A DNA stretch of 43,953 nucleotides from NCBI GenBank assembly GCA_017854795.1, contig JAFMHB010000002.1, forward strand, positions 105,838-149,790, written 5' to 3'. The notes below the pieces were generated by a model. It worked only from the letters and a program-made list of their open reading frames with translations. It searched no databases and was not told where the DNA came from. Position numbers and translations under genes: made by a program. How positions within the stretch are numbered: the stretch's first letter is position 1; each line of letters opens with the position of its first letter. The DNA is from Candidatus Nanopelagicales bacterium. GTDB taxonomy: Bacteria > Actinomycetota > Actinomycetes > S36-B12. Positions 27,489 through 36,208 of this stretch are shown here, one piece after another.

Positions 27489-27896
27489 ATGAGCCTGCCA
27501 GATTTTATGAATGTTGCACCAAATGCCATTGCTGTTATTGCTCAATTAGTGGTGCCAGCGGACGCGAGAGATCATTTTGATCAAGGTTGCGATCGCATGG
27601 TGGAATTGTGCGCGGAGTCACCTGGATTTTTATCCAGTGAGCTTGGTCAGTCCACCGATTCACTCGAGGATTTCACTTTGATTCACAGGTGGGCTGACGT
27701 TGGTGCGTACCGAAAATTCCTGAGTCGATACGAAATAAAACTTGAAGTAATTCCTTTCCTATCAATATTTACCAAGGATTCGGTTACGGTCGAGATTATT
27801 AGGGATTCTCAATCGGATCAGGTTGAACGTGGAACCAGTTCCCTTGCATTTGATGCACAAACATTTGATCGAGGAAGCATCCACGGTGAGCGCTAA
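27489..27896 (+). CDS. Antibiotic-biosynthesis-monooxygenase-fold protein
   Basis: The 135-residue protein matches the ABM ferredoxin-like fold: a beta strand IAVIAQLVVPA, a helix ARDHFDQGCDRMVELCAES, PGFLSSELGQS (the conserved PGF turn), FTLIHRWADVGAYRKFLSR. Members act as small cofactor-free monooxygenases, heme-degrading enzymes or have no known function. The C-terminal ~40 residues are not part of the domain. It overlaps the next gene by 11 bases, so the two are probably translated together. The fold call is from motif pattern only. Confidence 0.72.
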   Translation: MSLPDFMNVAPNAIAVIAQLVVPADARDHFDQGCDRMVELCAESPGFLSSELGQSTDSLEDFTLIHRWADVGAYRKFLSRYEIKLEVIPFLSIFTKDSVTVEIIRDSQSDQVERGTSSLAFDAQTFDRGSIHGER

Positions 27897-28419
27897 ATTT
27901 GAGAACCTCTTTGACGCTGGAGTTGAACTTGGCTCATTGCTACGCGAGCAACACCCGGACCTAATTGCCGATGCACTCATTGCGTGCATCATGCCTAACG
28001 GCGTTCCGGTTGCACTTGGAATTGAAAGTGTTGTTGGTGCCCGTGATTTGTTTGGTATCCAGTTGACCCGAACGGGTGAAACCGCAGAACTTGATCCGGA
28101 TTTTCGATCCAATTTTGACGAAAACCTGGTGAAGGGTAGACGAGTAATTCTGGTTGACGACGGTGTTGAAACGGGTACGGCGGCCACCATCTGCGGTCAA
28201 TGGCTCAGATCTTTAGGAGTTGTCGACCTGGTGCTCGCGGTTCCGGTTTGCCCACGAACCGCAATGAACCAATTGCAGTTCCTTTTCGCCAATATGGTGT
28301 CGGTGCAGTCACCCTTTGGCGCAAGATCCCTTGCCTGGCACTACACGGATTTTGACGTTATCGATCTTGAGAGTGCGGCAGCCCTCCTTAAACAGCGATC
28401 GAAAGCAATGGGTGCCTAA
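27886..28419 (+). CDS. Phosphoribosyltransferase-fold protein
   Basis: The 177-residue protein has a type I phosphoribosyltransferase PRPP loop, VILVDDGVETGTAA, at about residues 87-100. N-terminal FENLFDAGVELGSLL and C-terminal LAWHYTDFDVID resemble the COG1926 family of uncharacterised phosphoribosyltransferases. The usual PRGG motif near the N-terminus is degenerate (MPNGVPVA), so catalysis is uncertain. GTG 27886 follows GAGGAAG (27870-27876); a longer frame reaches back into the previous gene. It is followed by glyS after 22 bases, but glyS has its own promoter. Confidence 0.7.
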   Translation: MSAKFENLFDAGVELGSLLREQHPDLIADALIACIMPNGVPVALGIESVVGARDLFGIQLTRTGETAELDPDFRSNFDENLVKGRRVILVDDGVETGTAATICGQWLRSLGVVDLVLAVPVCPRTAMNQLQFLFANMVSVQSPFGARSLAWHYTDFDVIDLESAAALLKQRSKAMGA

Positions 28420-28429
28420 AGCTCACCAT

Positions 28430-28435
28430 TAGACT
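28430..28435 (+). promoter_or_regulatory. Probable -10 element of glyS (leaderless)
   Basis: TAGACT lies six bases before ATG 28442, with no Shine-Dalgarno; identical hexamer and spacing to dnaG. Confidence 0.6.
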
Positions 28436-28441
28436 CAGCCC

Positions 28442-29815
28442 ATGGATCGTGTTGACGCAGTCGTAAACCTTGCCAAGCGCCGTGGATTTGTTTTTCAATC
28501 CTCAGAGATTTATGGCGGAAGTCGCTCCGCTTGGGATTACGGCCCCAATGGCGTCGAGCTCAAAGAGAACGTGCGCAAGCAGTGGTGGCAGGCGGTCGTT
28601 CGTCAACGCGATGACGTCGTGGGACTTGATTCCTCGGTTATCTTGGCACCACAGGTGTGGGAGGCCTCAGGTCACGTCAATGCATTTGTTGATCCACTGA
28701 CCGAATGCAAGAACTGTCACAAGCGCTACCGGGCCGACCAGTTACTGGAAGCGTATGAAGAAAAACATGGCAAAGAAGCCGCTAACGGTCTTGCTGACAT
28801 TAATTGTGTGAACTGTGGCACGAAAGGTCAGTTCACCGAACCCCGTGACTTCAATGGAATGTTGCGCACATCTATCGGGGCCGTCGAAGATGCCGGTGCA
28901 GTTCACTACTTGCGTCCAGAAACTGCCCAAGGAATTTTTGTTAACTTCCTTAACGTGATGACCGCGGCCCGTAAAAAGCCACCATTTGGAATTGGGCAAA
29001 CAGGAAAAAGTTTCCGGAATGAGATTACGCCGGGTAACTTCATTTTCCGCACCCGTGAATTTGAGCAAATGGAAATGGAATTTTTTGTAAAGCCCGGAAC
29101 CGATGAAGAATGGCACGACTACTGGCTGGATCAACGCTGGAACTGGTACGTGGATCTGGGTATGGACCCAGAGAACATGCGGCGATTTGAACACCCAAAG
29201 GAAAAGCTCAGCCACTACTCAAAGCGCACTGTTGACATTGAATACCGATTCAAATTTGCGGGGAGTGAGTGGGCTGAACTTGAGGGCGTTGCAAACCGCA
29301 CCGACTTTGACCTCAAAACCCATAGTGAGCACTCGGGAACCGATTTGAGTTACTTTGATCAGGAATCTGGTGAACGCTGGACACCATTTGTTATTGAACC
29401 TGCCGCAGGTCTGACCCGTGCAGTATTGGCATTCATGCTGGACGCCTATGACGAAGACGAAGCCCCAAACTCAAAAGGTGGCGTTGACACCCGGACAGTA
29501 TTGCGTTTTGACCCACGCCTAGCACCCGTGAAAGCTGCGGTATTGCCACTCTCTCGGAATGCGGATCTTGGCCCGAAGGCACATGCGATTGCGGCAGAGT
29601 TGCGCAAGCGCTGGAATGTTGATTTTGATGACGCAGGTGCGATAGGCCGTCGCTACCGCAGACAGGACGAGATCGGTACGCCCTACTGCATCACGGTCGA
29701 CTTTGACTCACTCGAGGATCAGGCAGTCACAATCCGCGATCGGGACACTATGGCCCAAGAGCGCATTGGCATTGATGCGCTCACCGGCTGGTTGAGTGAG
29801 CGAATCCCTGTCTAG
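28442..29815 (+). CDS. glyS: Glycyl-tRNA synthetase, dimeric type
   Basis: The 457-residue class II enzyme charges tRNA-Gly. It is the single-chain alpha2 form, not the alpha/beta form of E. coli. Motif 1 region and [18 protein letters not shown] are near the N-terminus, a zinc-type insertion has CKNC and CVNC, motif 2 is [22 protein letters not shown], and motif 3 is around [11 protein letters not shown]. The C-terminal anticodon-binding domain (about 360-457) is complete. Its placement near zur and uppS agrees with mycobacteria. It ends 5 bases before the convergent MFS gene. Confidence 0.96.
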   Translation: MDRVDAVVNLAKRRGFVFQSSEIYGGSRSAWDYGPNGVELKENVRKQWWQAVVRQRDDVVGLDSSVILAPQVWEASGHVNAFVDPLTECKNCHKRYRADQLLEAYEEKHGKEAANGLADINCVNCGTKGQFTEPRDFNGMLRTSIGAVEDAGAVHYLRPETAQGIFVNFLNVMTAARKKPPFGIGQTGKSFRNEITPGNFIFRTREFEQMEMEFFVKPGTDEEWHDYWLDQRWNWYVDLGMDPENMRRFEHPKEKLSHYSKRTVDIEYRFKFAGSEWAELEGVANRTDFDLKTHSEHSGTDLSYFDQESGERWTPFVIEPAAGLTRAVLAFMLDAYDEDEAPNSKGGVDTRTVLRFDPRLAPVKAAVLPLSRNADLGPKAHAIAAELRKRWNVDFDDAGAIGRRYRRQDEIGTPYCITVDFDSLEDQAVTIRDRDTMAQERIGIDALTGWLSERIPV

Positions 29816-29820
29816 TCGTT

Positions 29821-31476
29821 TTAACTCTCGCTGGGTGACTCTTTAGGCGGTTTATAACCCTCAGATTCAATGCGGGCCGCATTTTTGGGGAGTAAGAAGC
29901 TTAAGAGCAGGCCAAGGAAGACGAAGAATCCAGCGACAATGGAAACGGACTTAATCGCAGTAACGAATCCCTCAGAAGCTCCAGCAACCAGCTCTTCACC
30001 ATTGGGCTGCGCGGCCAGTGATGGAATCGCTTGCCCTGCGCTGTTGGCCACCGCGTCGCTGACCTGTTGTGCCTGTGCTGCTGGAATCCCTCGATCTTCG
30101 AGGTGACCTGCGGTTGACCCAAGACCAATGAGCAAGGTCGTTCCAATGAGCGCAGTACCAATTGCGGCTCCGACTTGACGCGAAGTTGACTGCACGGCAC
30201 TTGCAGAGCCAGATTCAGCGACGGGGACTTCAGAGAGGATCACTCCGGTGAGTTGCGCTGTGGCAAAACCAACACCCAATCCGTAGAGGAACAACCACGG
30301 TGCCATATTCCAACCGGTCACCGTTTCAGAAACAATAATTCCAAGCCCCACGATTCCAATGACTTCTAAAACCATACCGATTTGCAAAACCCGCACAGGG
30401 CCAAGGCGTTGCGACAGTGGCGCGCCAGCGCCAGATGCGGCAAATGAACCGAGAGCGAGTGCGGTCAGGATAAAACCTGTTTGAAGTGCGTCGTAGCCTC
30501 GTGTTGCTTGAAGAAATAATGGAATGGCAAAAAGCAAACCGAATTCACCGAGGCTGACAACAAGTGCGACCCCGTTGCCAGCGCCAAAGCTTTTAATGCG
30601 GAATAGGCGTAAGTCGAGAATCACAACCTTGCCGGATGCAATCCGCTGCTTCTCAACAAAAACCATGAGGATGAGAGCAATAATTCCCAGAATCCCGGAA
30701 ACCAGCACGATCGACACGGAGTCAAGGGGCCACGTCCAACCGCCCACTGCGAAGTCAGCAATCGGGGTGACCCAGCCGTAACGTTGTCCTTCGATCACGG
30801 CAAAGACAATTCCGACTAAGCCCAGCGTGATTAACAAAGTACCTGGAATATCAAATCCCTTACGGGCATGAATATCGCGCGTCTCAGGAACTACCGCTAT
30901 CACGCCGATAATGACGATGATTCCAATCGGAACATTGATCAGGAAAGCCCAATGCCAGGATGCGTAAGTGGTGAGGTAACCGCCAACAAGCGGTCCAAGG
31001 GCCGCCATGCCACCGATTGTTCCTCCCCAAACCGCAAAAGCCACCGCGCGCGACTTACCAACAAAAACAGCGTTAATCACTGACAGGGATGCGGGCAAAA
31101 TCATTGCGCCACCAATTCCCTGGAGCGCCCGCGCCGTGATAAGCGTTATTGAAGAGTCGGAGGCAGCAACGAGTACGCTGGCAAGAACGAAAGTGACTAC
31201 ACCGACTATGAAAAGCAGTTTTCGACCAAAGCGATCGGCGAGGCGACCGAAGAAGATTAGAAGTGATGCAAAAGTCAGTGAATAAGCAGCATTGACCCAT
31301 TCGGCGTCATTGGTGGTCAAGTCCAGATCGGTGACCATGGTGGGAATTGCGACGTTCACCACGGTGGCGTCGAGAATAATCATGGCCACACCCAGTGACA
31401 GGAAGACTAGGGCGAACCATCGTTTTTTCCCTTCCAAAACCACATTGTGAATCGGTGGGGTGGTGGGATTCGCCAT
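29821..31476 (-). CDS. MFS drug exporter, DHA2 (EmrB/QacA) family
   Basis: The 551-residue protein has about 14 transmembrane helices, matching the DHA2 family of proton-driven multidrug exporters. LDATVVNVAIPTM is the DHA2-specific motif D1 in helix 1; GRLADRFGRK is motif A in the 2-3 loop; a motif C-like GPLVGGYL is in helix 5. The substrate is unknown. ATG 31476 follows AAGGAGA. It lies alone on the minus strand between glyS and dusB, with no regulator next to it. Confidence 0.92.
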   Translation of the reverse strand: MANPTTPPIHNVVLEGKKRWFALVFLSLGVAMIILDATVVNVAIPTMVTDLDLTTNDAEWVNAAYSLTFASLLIFFGRLADRFGRKLLFIVGVVTFVLASVLVAASDSSITLITARALQGIGGAMILPASLSVINAVFVGKSRAVAFAVWGGTIGGMAALGPLVGGYLTTYASWHWAFLINVPIGIIVIIGVIAVVPETRDIHARKGFDIPGTLLITLGLVGIVFAVIEGQRYGWVTPIADFAVGGWTWPLDSVSIVLVSGILGIIALILMVFVEKQRIASGKVVILDLRLFRIKSFGAGNGVALVVSLGEFGLLFAIPLFLQATRGYDALQTGFILTALALGSFAASGAGAPLSQRLGPVRVLQIGMVLEVIGIVGLGIIVSETVTGWNMAPWLFLYGLGVGFATAQLTGVILSEVPVAESGSASAVQSTSRQVGAAIGTALIGTTLLIGLGSTAGHLEDRGIPAAQAQQVSDAVANSAGQAIPSLAAQPNGEELVAGASEGFVTAIKSVSIVAGFFVFLGLLLSFLLPKNAARIESEGYKPPKESPSES

Positions 31477-31549
31477 TATTCTCCTTAGGATCGCCTCAGT
31501 CTGCCCTATGCAATGAATTAATGAAAATCAGACATGCAAAACTTGTGCA

Positions 31550-32701
31550 GTGTCAACCAAGTCTGCCGAGCTTGCAATCGGATCTTATGTAGTTGATCCA
31601 CCTGTCGTGCTGGCCCCAATGGCAGGAATTACTAACCGAGCGTTTCGCCGACTCTGCCGTGAAGAAGGCGCAGGACTCTACGTCTCCGAGATGGTGACAT
31701 CACGTGCACTGATTGAACGCAATGAAGCAACGATGGATCTGGTGAGCTTCGCAGCCGATGAATCACCGCGATCAGTACAGCTCTATGGCGTTGACCCAAT
31801 CGTGATGGCAAAAGCGGTCTCCATAATTGTTGACGAGGATCGCGCCGACCATATTGACATGAACTTTGGTTGCCCCGTTCCCAAAGTCACCCGCAAGGGA
31901 GGCGGCAGTGCGCTGCCGTGGAAACGCGATTTGTTCCAAGAAATTGTTGGACGAGCGGTTGAGGCTGCGAACGGCAAGGTTCCGGTCTCGGTAAAGATGC
32001 GGAAAGGGATTGACGACCAACACTTGACTTACTTGCAAGCGGGGGAGAGCGCCGCTCGAGCGGGTGTTGCCTGGGTCGCATTACACGGGAGAACAGCCGC
32101 GCAAATGTATGGTGGGAAAGCCGACTGGGACGCGATTAAGAATTTGAAGGATCACCTGCGTCAATTCAATACTCCGGTGCTCGGCAACGGTGACATCTGG
32201 ACCGGTGCGGACGCATTGGAAATGATGGCGCACACCGGTGCGGACGGGGTAGTCGTGGGCAGGGGTTGTCTGGGACGCCCCTGGCTGTTCTCCCAACTGA
32301 CCGCTGCTTTTGCTGGCGACGAGTTGCCCACCGAGCCGCGCTTGGGTCGCGTTCTTGAGATCTTGCGCAGGCATGCCGAATTACTTTCCCTAGATTACGG
32401 TGAAGCCAAAGGATGCCGCGATATGCGCAAACACATGGCCTGGTATCTCAAAGGGTTCAGCGTTCCGCACACGGTTCGTCAACCATTGGGAACGGTGCAG
32501 ACTCTCGCGGAACTCGATGCTCTCTTAGCCCAGATCAATCCTGATCAGGACTTCAATTCTGAGGTTGGTTCAGGTCCCCGCGGTCGAACTTCCGGAGGGC
32601 GCAGGCCGGCCCTCCCCGATCGCTGGTTGGAGAGTTGCGAGTTAACCGCCGAGGACCGTGTAAACGTTTCCCTTGCCGAACTTTCGGTCAGTGGTGGCTA
32701 A
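31550..32701 (+). CDS. dusB: tRNA-dihydrouridine synthase
   Basis: The 383-residue FMN enzyme reduces uridine in the tRNA D-loop with NADPH. APMAGITNRAFRRLCRE is the N-terminal FMN-binding signature, MNFGCPVPKVTRKGGGSAL carries the catalytic cysteine region (Cys in GCP), VSVKMRKG and LHGRTAAQMYGG follow, and GADGVVVGRGCLGRPWLF binds the phosphate of FMN. The start is GTG 31550 and has neither a clear Shine-Dalgarno nor the TANNNT pattern, so it is less certain. DusB rather than another Dus type is by family resemblance. Confidence 0.93.
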   Translation: MSTKSAELAIGSYVVDPPVVLAPMAGITNRAFRRLCREEGAGLYVSEMVTSRALIERNEATMDLVSFAADESPRSVQLYGVDPIVMAKAVSIIVDEDRADHIDMNFGCPVPKVTRKGGGSALPWKRDLFQEIVGRAVEAANGKVPVSVKMRKGIDDQHLTYLQAGESAARAGVAWVALHGRTAAQMYGGKADWDAIKNLKDHLRQFNTPVLGNGDIWTGADALEMMAHTGADGVVVGRGCLGRPWLFSQLTAAFAGDELPTEPRLGRVLEILRRHAELLSLDYGEAKGCRDMRKHMAWYLKGFSVPHTVRQPLGTVQTLAELDALLAQINPDQDFNSEVGSGPRGRTSGGRRPALPDRWLESCELTAEDRVNVSLAELSVSGG

Positions 32702-32803
32702 CCTCACATTTTGAGCGCTGCAAAACTGCCCATCTGCACCGCTTGAGTGACAAACTGATCGGGATGCGTGAGCCATCACGTTTCTGAAAAGGAGTGGGCC
32801 CCG

Positions 32804-35506
32804 GTGAAAAAATATGTATACGCATTTGCCGAAGGTGATCGCAGCATGTCAGACCTTCTCGGTGGCAAGGGTGCGAATCTGGCCGAGATGGCCTCACTTG
32901 GATTGCCGGTCCCACCAGGATTCACAATCACGACCAGTGCGTGTCAGGTGTATTTGGAAAGCGGTGCGCAACCCGTCGAACTGAAACAGCAAATCGATGC
33001 AGCTTTGGCTGATCTAGAAGATTCGATGGGCAAAAAACTCGGTGATGCATTTGATCCCTTACTTGTTTCAGTGCGATCGGGCGCAAAGTTTTCGATGCCC
33101 GGCATGATGGAAACAGTTTTGAATATTGGTCTCAATGATTTAAGTGTTCAGGGGCTGGCAAATACCTCACATAATGAGCATTTCGCTTGGGATTCCTATC
33201 GCAGATTGGTTCAAATGTATGGCAAGACGGTTCTTGATATTTCCGGTGAACCATTTGAGGAATGCATTGACGCTGCCAAGGCTCGAGAGGGAGTTGGCAC
33301 AGACGTCGAACTCAGCGTTGCAGCAATGCAGCAACTTGTGGGGGAATTCAAAGGGATTATTAATAAGCAAACAAATACGCAATTCCCGCAAGACCCAAAT
33401 GATCAACTCGCGGGAGCGATCCTCGCAGTTTTCGACTCTTGGAATACTGAGCGTGCCCGTATCTACCGTCGTAGGGAACACATCCCGCACGATCTTGGAA
33501 CCGCCGTAAACGTGCAAGTAATGGTGTTTGGCAACGCTGGTGTCGGTGAATCAGGGCTTGGGTCAGGATCGGGGGTGGCCTTCACCAGGGATCCGGCTAA
33601 TGGCGATCAGGGCGTTTATGGTGATTACTTGCCTGATGCCCAAGGCGAAGATGTTGTTTCGGGTGTTCGCAACGCGCACCCCTTGGACTACCTCAATGAG
33701 TTAGATCCGAATTCGTACTTGGCTCTCATGTCGAACATGAAAAAACTTGAGGACCACTACCGCGATCTCTGTGACATTGAATTCACGGTTGAACGAGGAA
33801 AGCTGTGGATGCTGCAAACGCGAGTCGGTAAGCGGACTGCCGCAGCCGCTTTTCGCATAGCAAACTCATTAGTCGATGAAGGGGTAATTACCCTCGACGA
33901 AGCATTGTTGCGAGTTACTGGAGCCCAATTGGCCCAATTATTATTCCCACACTTTGATGTGGATGCTGCTTCGACACTAATCGGCCAAGGCACCAATGCA
34001 TCTCCGGGAGCGGCGGTGGGTGAAATCGTCTTCTCATCACAAGCCGCAGTCGACAGAGCTGCTTTGGGTATTGACGTCATCTTGGTGAGGCGTGAAACTA
34101 CTCCTGAGGATCTCGGGGGCATGGTGGCGGCCACGGGAATTTTGACCAGCCGTGGTGGAAAAACTTCACACGCTGCAGTTGTCGCGCGGGGAATGGGGAA
34201 GACGGCCGTTTGTGGAGCAGAGTCTTTACGGATTGATACGAAAAAGGGTGAACTCACAACTGCTCAAGGTGAAATCCTCACCGCTGGAGACATCATCTCA
34301 ATTGACGGTAGTACGGGCGAAATTTTCCTGGGCAGTGTTCCCGTTACGGCAAGCCCAATTGTCAAACTTTTTGAACAGGGCAAACAGGCAGCGTTAGTAG
34401 GGGTTGATCCGGCAACAGCGGACCTTATTGAGTCGGTCGACCGGATCATGGTTCATGCGGACGCCAGACGGCGCATGGGAGTTCGCGCTAACGCGGATAC
34501 TGGACCCGACGCCGAGCGTGCGCGCCGCATGGGCGCTCAAGGTATTGGACTACTGCGCACCGAGCACATGTTTCTCGGGCAACGCCGCCAGTTAATCGAG
34601 GACTTGATTTTGTCCGAGTCCGCTGAACAAAACAAAAGTGCATTGGAAGCACTTATGCCACTTCAACGAAGTGATTTCACGCAAATCCTTGAGGCAATGG
34701 ACGGGCTGCCCGTCACCGTTCGATTGATCGACCCACCACTGCACGAATTTCTTCCCGACCGAGTTGACCTTGCAGTGAAAGTTGCCGTTGACACAGAACG
34801 TGGCGAAGTGAGTGAGACGGACATCAAGCTGTTGGCCGCCGTTAATCGGCTCAGTGAGCAAAACCCCATGCTGGGACTGAGGGGCGTGCGACTGGGCTTG
34901 GTACTACCCGGACTTTTTGCGATGCAAGTTGAAGCACTCACCCTTGCGGCATGTGACCAGAAACGAAACGGTGGCAACCCACGGCCCGAAGTAATGATCC
35001 CGCTGGTCGGTTCGATCATCGAATTCTCCATTATTCGAACTGAAGTGAACAAAGTTATTGATTCTGTTCTAGCCCAAGAAAAAATTGAGTTAGAGATCCC
35101 TGTCGGCACCATGATCGAGCTCCCACGTGCCGCGATTACGGCAGGGGACCTCGCCGAACTGGCTGAGTTCTTCTCATTTGGAACGAATGACCTGACCCAA
35201 ACAGTGTGGGGTTTCAGCCGCGATGACGTCGAGGCCGCATTTTTTAGCCGCTATTTGGATTTGGGAATCTTCCCCGTCTCACCATTTGAATCAATCGACA
35301 CCGAAGGTGTTGGTGAACTTGTGAAGCAGGCGGTCATCAAAGGTCGGGCAGCACGCCCAGGCATTTCATGTGGAGTGTGCGGTGAGCATGGCGGGGATCC
35401 TGCATCAATCCATTTCTTTAATGCAATTGGTCTGGATTACGTTTCCTGCTCACCATTTAGAGTCCCGGTCGCCAGACTTGAGTCGGGGCGGGCAGCACTG
35501 TCTTAG
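32804..35506 (+). CDS. ppdK: Pyruvate, phosphate dikinase
   Basis: The 900-residue enzyme interconverts pyruvate + ATP + Pi and PEP + AMP + PPi, serving gluconeogenesis or PPi-linked glycolysis. The N-terminal ATP-grasp domain includes GGKGANLAEM and SVRSGAKFSMPGMMETVLNIG. The swivelling domain has the phosphohistidine motif GGKTSHAAVVARGMGK. The C-terminal TIM barrel has GLLRTEHMF, TNDLTQ and the catalytic Cys in GISCGVCGEHGGDP. GTG 32804 follows AAAAGGAG (32787-32794); a longer frame to 32768 lacks such a site. It stands as a single gene with a terminator not obvious downstream. Confidence 0.95.
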   Translation: MKKYVYAFAEGDRSMSDLLGGKGANLAEMASLGLPVPPGFTITTSACQVYLESGAQPVELKQQIDAALADLEDSMGKKLGDAFDPLLVSVRSGAKFSMPGMMETVLNIGLNDLSVQGLANTSHNEHFAWDSYRRLVQMYGKTVLDISGEPFEECIDAAKAREGVGTDVELSVAAMQQLVGEFKGIINKQTNTQFPQDPNDQLAGAILAVFDSWNTERARIYRRREHIPHDLGTAVNVQVMVFGNAGVGESGLGSGSGVAFTRDPANGDQGVYGDYLPDAQGEDVVSGVRNAHPLDYLNELDPNSYLALMSNMKKLEDHYRDLCDIEFTVERGKLWMLQTRVGKRTAAAAFRIANSLVDEGVITLDEALLRVTGAQLAQLLFPHFDVDAASTLIGQGTNASPGAAVGEIVFSSQAAVDRAALGIDVILVRRETTPEDLGGMVAATGILTSRGGKTSHAAVVARGMGKTAVCGAESLRIDTKKGELTTAQGEILTAGDIISIDGSTGEIFLGSVPVTASPIVKLFEQGKQAALVGVDPATADLIESVDRIMVHADARRRMGVRANADTGPDAERARRMGAQGIGLLRTEHMFLGQRRQLIEDLILSESAEQNKSALEALMPLQRSDFTQILEAMDGLPVTVRLIDPPLHEFLPDRVDLAVKVAVDTERGEVSETDIKLLAAVNRLSEQNPMLGLRGVRLGLVLPGLFAMQVEALTLAACDQKRNGGNPRPEVMIPLVGSIIEFSIIRTEVNKVIDSVLAQEKIELEIPVGTMIELPRAAITAGDLAELAEFFSFGTNDLTQTVWGFSRDDVEAAFFSRYLDLGIFPVSPFESIDTEGVGELVKQAVIKGRAARPGISCGVCGEHGGDPASIHFFNAIGLDYVSCSPFRVPVARLESGRAALS

Positions 35507-35527
35507 TCATCCGTGTGCTGATCACTT

Positions 35528-35572
35528 GTTCACATGTGTCGCACCACCGAACTCACTGTTAAACATGTGAAC
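35528..35572. promoter_or_regulatory. Paired palindromic sites upstream of the YdcF-like gene
   Basis: GTTCACATGT (35528-35537) and ACATGTGAAC (35563-35572) are perfect inverted copies separated by 25 bases. Each contains the self-complementary core ACATGT, and the cores are 31 bases apart, close to three helical turns. They lie between ppdK and the GTG at 35581. A dimeric regulator binding both sites is plausible; a hairpin is less likely because of the long loop. Confidence 0.55.
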
Positions 35573-35580
35573 ATGGGGCA

Positions 35581-36198
35581 GTGTCTCTGGAACCGGTAAC
35601 TTCACCAGCGCGCATTTTCACCTTTGCCCTCACAGTCGGAGTCAGTTTGCTCCTACTGATCCCAATTGGGGCGGCTGCTCAGATTGTCCTCACTTCGCAG
35701 ATTGAAGATGAAACCCCGACTCAAGTGATCGTTGTGATGGATCCAACCGGGGCGTGGAATAACCAGAAGGCCGCCAAAAATGAGCGGCTTGAGCGGGCAT
35801 CGGAGTTGTACGCGGCGGGGGTTGCTCCGGTGATCATGGTCACCGGACCTCAGCGAGCCTTTGAGAAATCCCAAAAAGAATTAGAAAAATTGGGGATTCC
35901 CGCTAATGACGTGATTTACCAGCCCACGGGAACTGACACCCTAGGAACATTGGCCGTGGTTGCCACACTGCTCGAAGATCTAGGTTGGAGTTCGGCCACT
36001 ATTGTCACCGACCCGGCTCACTCGGCCCGGGCCCAAGTAACCGCTGGAAAATATGGGATTGATGCCCACATGACACCCTCATCGGTTGAGGGCGCGTCAT
36101 CACTAACTTCCGAATACGTCGCTCGCGAGGCCATCGCTCTGGTGCGGTACTACTTATACAATCAATGGCAGGTTCCACAGATCCTTTCAGGCCAGTAA
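35581..36198 (+). CDS. YdcF/ElyC-like DUF218 protein
   Basis: The 205-residue protein has one N-terminal transmembrane helix (about 12-35, FTFALTVGVSLLLLIPIGAAAQIVL) and an extracytoplasmic DUF218 domain: VIVVMDPTGAWN, RLERASELYAAGVAPVIMVTG, then GTDTLGTLAVVATLLEDLGWSSATIVTDPAHSARAQ. DUF218 proteins such as SanA and ElyC are linked to envelope integrity and lipid-carrier metabolism; biochemistry is unsettled. The start is GTG 35581 with only a weak GGGG upstream. The stop codon overlaps the -10 hexamer proposed for dgt. Confidence 0.8.
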   Translation: MSLEPVTSPARIFTFALTVGVSLLLLIPIGAAAQIVLTSQIEDETPTQVIVVMDPTGAWNNQKAAKNERLERASELYAAGVAPVIMVTGPQRAFEKSQKELEKLGIPANDVIYQPTGTDTLGTLAVVATLLEDLGWSSATIVTDPAHSARAQVTAGKYGIDAHMTPSSVEGASSLTSEYVAREAIALVRYYLYNQWQVPQILSGQ

Positions 36199-36201
36199 AG
36201 T
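36196..36201 (+). promoter_or_regulatory. Possible -10 element of dgt (leaderless)
   Basis: TAAAGT, whose TAA is also the stop codon of the YdcF-like gene, lies seven bases before GTG 36209; no Shine-Dalgarno is present. Confidence 0.4.
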
Positions 36202-36208
36202 CACACCT

